From Desulfovibrio sp. OttesenSCG-928-G15 (GTDB lineage Bacteria; Desulfobacterota; Desulfovibrionia; Desulfovibrionales; Desulfovibrionaceae): 23,004 nucleotides of DNA. The stretch spans positions 1 to 23,004 of the forward strand of contig JAJDIC010000031.1 of the NCBI GenBank assembly GCA_030266525.1. The letters run 5' to 3'. The translations under genes were made by a program, and so were the position numbers. Below, piece by piece: positions 21,339 to 23,004 of the stretch (position 1 is its first letter; every line of letters begins with the position of its first letter). The notes under the pieces were generated by a model, which was given only the letters and a program-made list of their open reading frames with translations, did no database searches and was not told the DNA's origin.

Positions 21339-22089
21339 GTTTTTTTCGGCTTTGGCGGTTACGTTTTACTGCCTCTTTGCACTTTGGGCACCGGTATACG
21401 CCGGAACTCCCATGACAGAACGGATTGCCGTAGAGGCAGGGGTAAAAAGCGAGGTCACGAAAGACCTGGCCATGCCCTACAATCCCCAAAACGGCATTTC
21501 CGGCAGAACATGCCTTGACGGTAGGCCTGTGGCAGATTTTCAGGGCGACATCGTGGAGTATTGGGCTGACCTTGAATGCCCATACTGCATCATAAAAGAG
21601 CCTGTGCAGGCGCAGCGCAACGACGCGAATATATGCATTGTCGTGCGGCATGTTCCGGCAAGCCCGCGTGGCGATTCCATGAAAAAGGCATTGAGCTATG
21701 AAGCGTTGAAGCAGTTTTCGGTCAACGCGGCCAACCTGTTTTGGGATGAGGTCGTACCGAAAACAACACTCGGCTTACCGGCCCCGTATGAAGCCGCTTT
21801 GCTTATGGCCCTTCAGGAAGCGGCCATTTCACCAGAAGAGTTTACGGAAACACTGAGCAAAGAAGCCGCTGAAATTGTTAGCCAGGACGTTTTGGCGGCG
21901 CAGTCGCGTATTTCGTCAACGCCCACATATATCCTTGAGGGTATCCGGTTCTCTGCTTGCGACTTCAAGGCTTCTGAATTGCCTTCGGCCCTGGAACTGG
22001 CAAAGCAGGCCCGTAAGGGTGATGAAGACGCCAAAGCGCGAATCATCAAGATTATCACCAATGGCGTGATGAACGAAACGATGCTGTAG
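21322..22089 (+). CDS. Secreted thioredoxin-fold thiol oxidoreductase (DsbA/DsbC-like)
   Basis: 255 residues from the ATG at 21322 (AGGAGG 7 nt upstream; an earlier frame start at 21283 lacks one). Residues 1-27 are a signal peptide (FFSALAVTFYCLFALWAPVYA). The active site CPYC (Cys86-Cys89, in ADLECPYC) sits at the start of the thioredoxin fold, and the cis-proline loop appears as SSTPTY. An additional Cys64 lies in the N-terminal segment. Periplasmic Dsb proteins of this type are common in conjugation gene sets, where they oxidise or isomerise disulphides of transfer-apparatus proteins. It follows the coupling-protein remnant with overlap, so it probably came from a conjugative element. Whether it acts as an oxidase or isomerase cannot be decided here. 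Confidence 0.85.
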   Translation: MISQRKFFSALAVTFYCLFALWAPVYAGTPMTERIAVEAGVKSEVTKDLAMPYNPQNGISGRTCLDGRPVADFQGDIVEYWADLECPYCIIKEPVQAQRNDANICIVVRHVPASPRGDSMKKALSYEALKQFSVNAANLFWDEVVPKTTLGLPAPYEAALLMALQEAAISPEEFTETLSKEAAEIVSQDVLAAQSRISSTPTYILEGIRFSACDFKASELPSALELAKQARKGDEDAKARIIKIITNGVMNETML

Positions 22090-22093
22090 AACG

Positions 22094-22124
22094 AAAAAAG
22101 GCGATGTAAAAAATACATCGCCTT
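22094..22124 (-). terminator. Intrinsic terminator of tRNA-Gly
   Basis: A perfect 11-bp stem, AAGGCGATGTA (22098-22108) with TACATCGCCTT (22114-22124), and a 5-nt loop. On the minus strand it is followed by six T residues (22099-22094), so it terminates the tRNA transcript. It lies 5 nt beyond the oxidoreductase stop and may also act weakly on the plus strand. Confidence 0.85.
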
Positions 22125-22133
22125 GAGATTTCT

Positions 22134-22208
22134 TGGAGCGGGAGACGGGACTTGAACCCGCAACATCAACCTTGGGAAGGTTGCGCGCTACCGTTGCGCC
22201 ACTCCCGC
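22134..22208 (-). tRNA. tRNA-Gly, anticodon CCC, CCA encoded
   Basis: The full cloverleaf can be read on the minus strand. The acceptor stem is GCGGGAG (22208-22202) with CTCCCGC (22144-22138), discriminator T and encoded CCA. The anticodon stem-loop is CAACC-TTCCCAA-GGTTG, giving anticodon CCC, and the T-arm is GCGGG-TTCAAGT-CCCGC. The gene has its own promoter and terminator and looks functional. It reads codon GGG and is flanked on both sides by plasmid-type genes. Confidence 0.96.
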
Positions 22209-22221
22209 AAAACAGAGCAGA

Positions 22222-22250
22222 CATATACGGCAACAAGAATCGCTCGTCAA
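22222..22250 (-). promoter_or_regulatory. Sigma-70 promoter of tRNA-Gly
   Basis: On the minus strand TTGACG (22245-22250), 17 nt, then TATATG (22222-22227). The -10 box ends 13 bp before the mature tRNA 5' end, leaving a short leader. It matches consensus at five and four positions. Confidence 0.75.
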
Positions 22251-22368
22251 GTTAAGAGTGATATTCTGACATCAGATAGCTGGTCTAATGCTTCCTTTTT
22301 TTCTTGTTTTTTTCTTTATACCGTGTACAAAGAAACCAAGGAAAACAAAGAAAACAAGGATAGCAAAA

Positions 22369-22551
22369 ATGGAAATGGCAAAAGTTTCATCCAAGGGACA
22401 AATCAACATCCCCATAGCAATTCGCAAACACCTGAATCTGGATGAAGGCGACAAAGTGATCTTCATCGTAGACGGCGATGGCGTCCGTATGCTCAACGCA
22501 GCTTCCCTGATGAACAAGGAAGGAGGTAGCTCGCCCGCCGAGAAGGCATAA
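22369..22551 (+). CDS. AbrB/SpoVT-type DNA-binding regulator (antitoxin-like)
   Basis: 60 residues from the ATG at 22369 (AAGGA 8 nt upstream); a longer frame from 22288 would add a low-complexity tail encoded by a T-rich tract. The sequence MAKVSSKGQINIPIAIRKHL, then LDEGDKVIFIVDGDGVRML, is a classic swapped-hairpin AbrB domain, as in MazE- and VapB-like antitoxins and plasmid regulators. The expected small toxin gene does not follow: the next ORF begins one base after the stop and is a long protein. It is therefore more likely an autoregulator of the downstream plasmid genes. The leader has a pyrimidine tract (22290-22318) and a purine tract (22330-22362) that can pair through TTTCTTT/AAAGAAA. 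Confidence 0.85.
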   Translation: MEMAKVSSKGQINIPIAIRKHLNLDEGDKVIFIVDGDGVRMLNAASLMNKEGGSSPAEKA

Positions 22552-22552
22552 C

Positions 22553-23004
22553 ATGGCAAGAAGACGCAAACTGACATATGACCCACGCCAACTGTCTTTT
22601 ATGATGGACATTATGGTAGATCAGATTGAGGGCATTCGGGCTGAAAATATTCAGGCCGATACAGCTTCGGAGGTGCAAGATGCTCGACAGACAGACAAAC
22701 CCATTGGAAATAGCCAGAACAGTTCTCAGACCCGAAACGATAGCGGAGGTGAAGAACGGGGGGTACACCAATTCAGCTTATTTAATTTTGGACAGGTGGG
22801 CACTGAACAGCCCGGACGAGTTGAAGCGCCTGGAGCAACAGGGGGATATAGCGTTCATGATGAAGCTGTACGGCCAGCAGCAAGCGGAAGCGCAGGCATT
22901 GAGCAGCGAGTCAGCCCGGCAAGCGAAGCTCCGGGGGATGAGCGATTGGGAGATTTTGGAATCAGTCGGGATAAATATGAGCCTGCAAATTACCGAATAA
23001 CTCC
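22553..23004 (+). CDS. N-terminus of a large plasmid helicase/methylase-type protein (partial)
   Basis: The ATG at 22553 lies one base after the AbrB stop and the frame stays open for 150 codons to the right window edge. Residues 1-30 are basic then helical (MARRRKLTYDPRQLSFMMD). Residues about 38-140 are Gly/Ser/Glu/Pro-rich and look disordered. The last visible residues (ISRDKYEPANYRIT) fit the segment that precedes the LGEGGLKTKFRDN-type region of the very large N-6 DNA methylase/helicase proteins found on many plasmids and phages; that comparison is from memory and the diagnostic domains lie outside the window. The disordered stretch coincides with the overlapping ORF at 22680-23000, which explains its unusual composition. 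Confidence 0.6.
   Translation, partial: MARRRKLTYDPRQLSFMMDIMVDQIEGIRAENIQADTASEVQDARQTDKPIGNSQNSSQTRNDSGGEERGVHQFSLFNFGQVGTEQPGRVEAPGATGGYSVHDEAVRPAASGSAGIEQRVSPASEAPGDERLGDFGISRDKYEPANYRIT
22680..23000 (+). CDS. Overlapping 106-residue protein in the +1 frame (hypothetical)
   Basis: The ATG at 22680 has an excellent GGAGGT 5 nt upstream, although it lies entirely inside the longer frame starting at 22553. The 106-residue product looks like a normally folded helical protein (MLDRQTNPLEIARTVLRPET, LILDRWALNSPDELKRLEQQ, AFMMKLYGQQQAEAQAL, GMSDWEILESVGI), with better residue balance than the disordered translation of the same bases in the host frame. No family is recognised. If only one frame is real over 22680-23000, this one has the better ribosome-binding site and the host frame has the better context. 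I believe both are translated. Confidence 0.55.
   Translation: MLDRQTNPLEIARTVLRPETIAEVKNGGYTNSAYLILDRWALNSPDELKRLEQQGDIAFMMKLYGQQQAEAQALSSESARQAKLRGMSDWEILESVGINMSLQITE

Noticed and set aside
22288..22368. Longer start of the AbrB-type regulator
   Set aside because: The added residues are a hydrophobic and Lys-rich translation of a pyrimidine/purine tract with no ribosome-binding site; AbrB proteins begin just before MAKVSSKGQ.
1..23004. CRISPR array, retron or phage structural genes
   Set aside because: No regularly spaced direct repeats, reverse transcriptase motif or capsid, tail or portal-like proteins were seen on either strand.

Overview
The window reads as accessory DNA from a Gram-negative bacterium, with many secreted proteins, lipoproteins and an envelope ABC transporter. 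Base composition and gene style suggest a Desulfovibrio-like deltaproteobacterium, but no marker gene fixes the taxonomy. Three blocks can be separated.

Block 1 (1-12561, all minus strand) is a compact cluster. Listed in the direction of transcription it encodes: a secreted protein with a DUF4384-like segment (11602-12561); a 1019-residue TIR / NB-ARC / TPR protein (8532-11591); a secreted vWA protein (6082-8331); an ABC ATPase (5318-6085); an FtsX-type permease (3451-5325); a periplasmic SUMF1-fold protein (1801-3420); two coiled-coil lipoproteins (1088-1756 and 552-1025); and the start of a PDZ/S41-type protease (1-535, cut by the window edge). The order vWA-ATPase-permease-SUMF1-lipoprotein matches, as I recall it, ppkA-tagT-tagS-tagR-tagQ, the trans-envelope arm that controls type VI secretion post-translationally. 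Here the kinase domain of PpkA is absent, no T6SS structural gene is in the window, and a TIR-STAND effector lies immediately upstream in the same direction. A near-consensus sigma-70 promoter at 12852-12880 and a structured leader of about 285 nt precede the block. My main hypothesis is an envelope-sensing module wired to a TIR NADase-type effector.

An intact ISAs1-family insertion sequence (12899-14125, 8-bp target duplication CTTTACTG) sits 18 bp upstream of that promoter. Behind it, on the same strand, is a two-gene operon: a secreted 528-residue protein of unknown family (15713-17299) and a cytoplasmic DHH/DHHA1-like protein with decayed metal motifs and a PGDYG-like tail (14184-15716), overlapping by ATGA.

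Block 2 (about 17460-22089) is a mobilisation region. MobA-type relaxase and MobC accessory genes run leftward. A candidate oriT and operator region separates them from rightward plasmid-type genes, a C-terminal remnant of a coupling protein, and a secreted CPYC thiol oxidoreductase.

Block 3 (22094-23004) holds a tRNA-Gly(CCC) with its own promoter and terminator. After it come an AbrB-type regulator and the 5' end of what looks like a large plasmid helicase/methylase. Inside the disordered N-terminal part of that gene, a second well-formed ORF with an excellent ribosome-binding site lies in the +1 frame, a likely overprinted gene pair.
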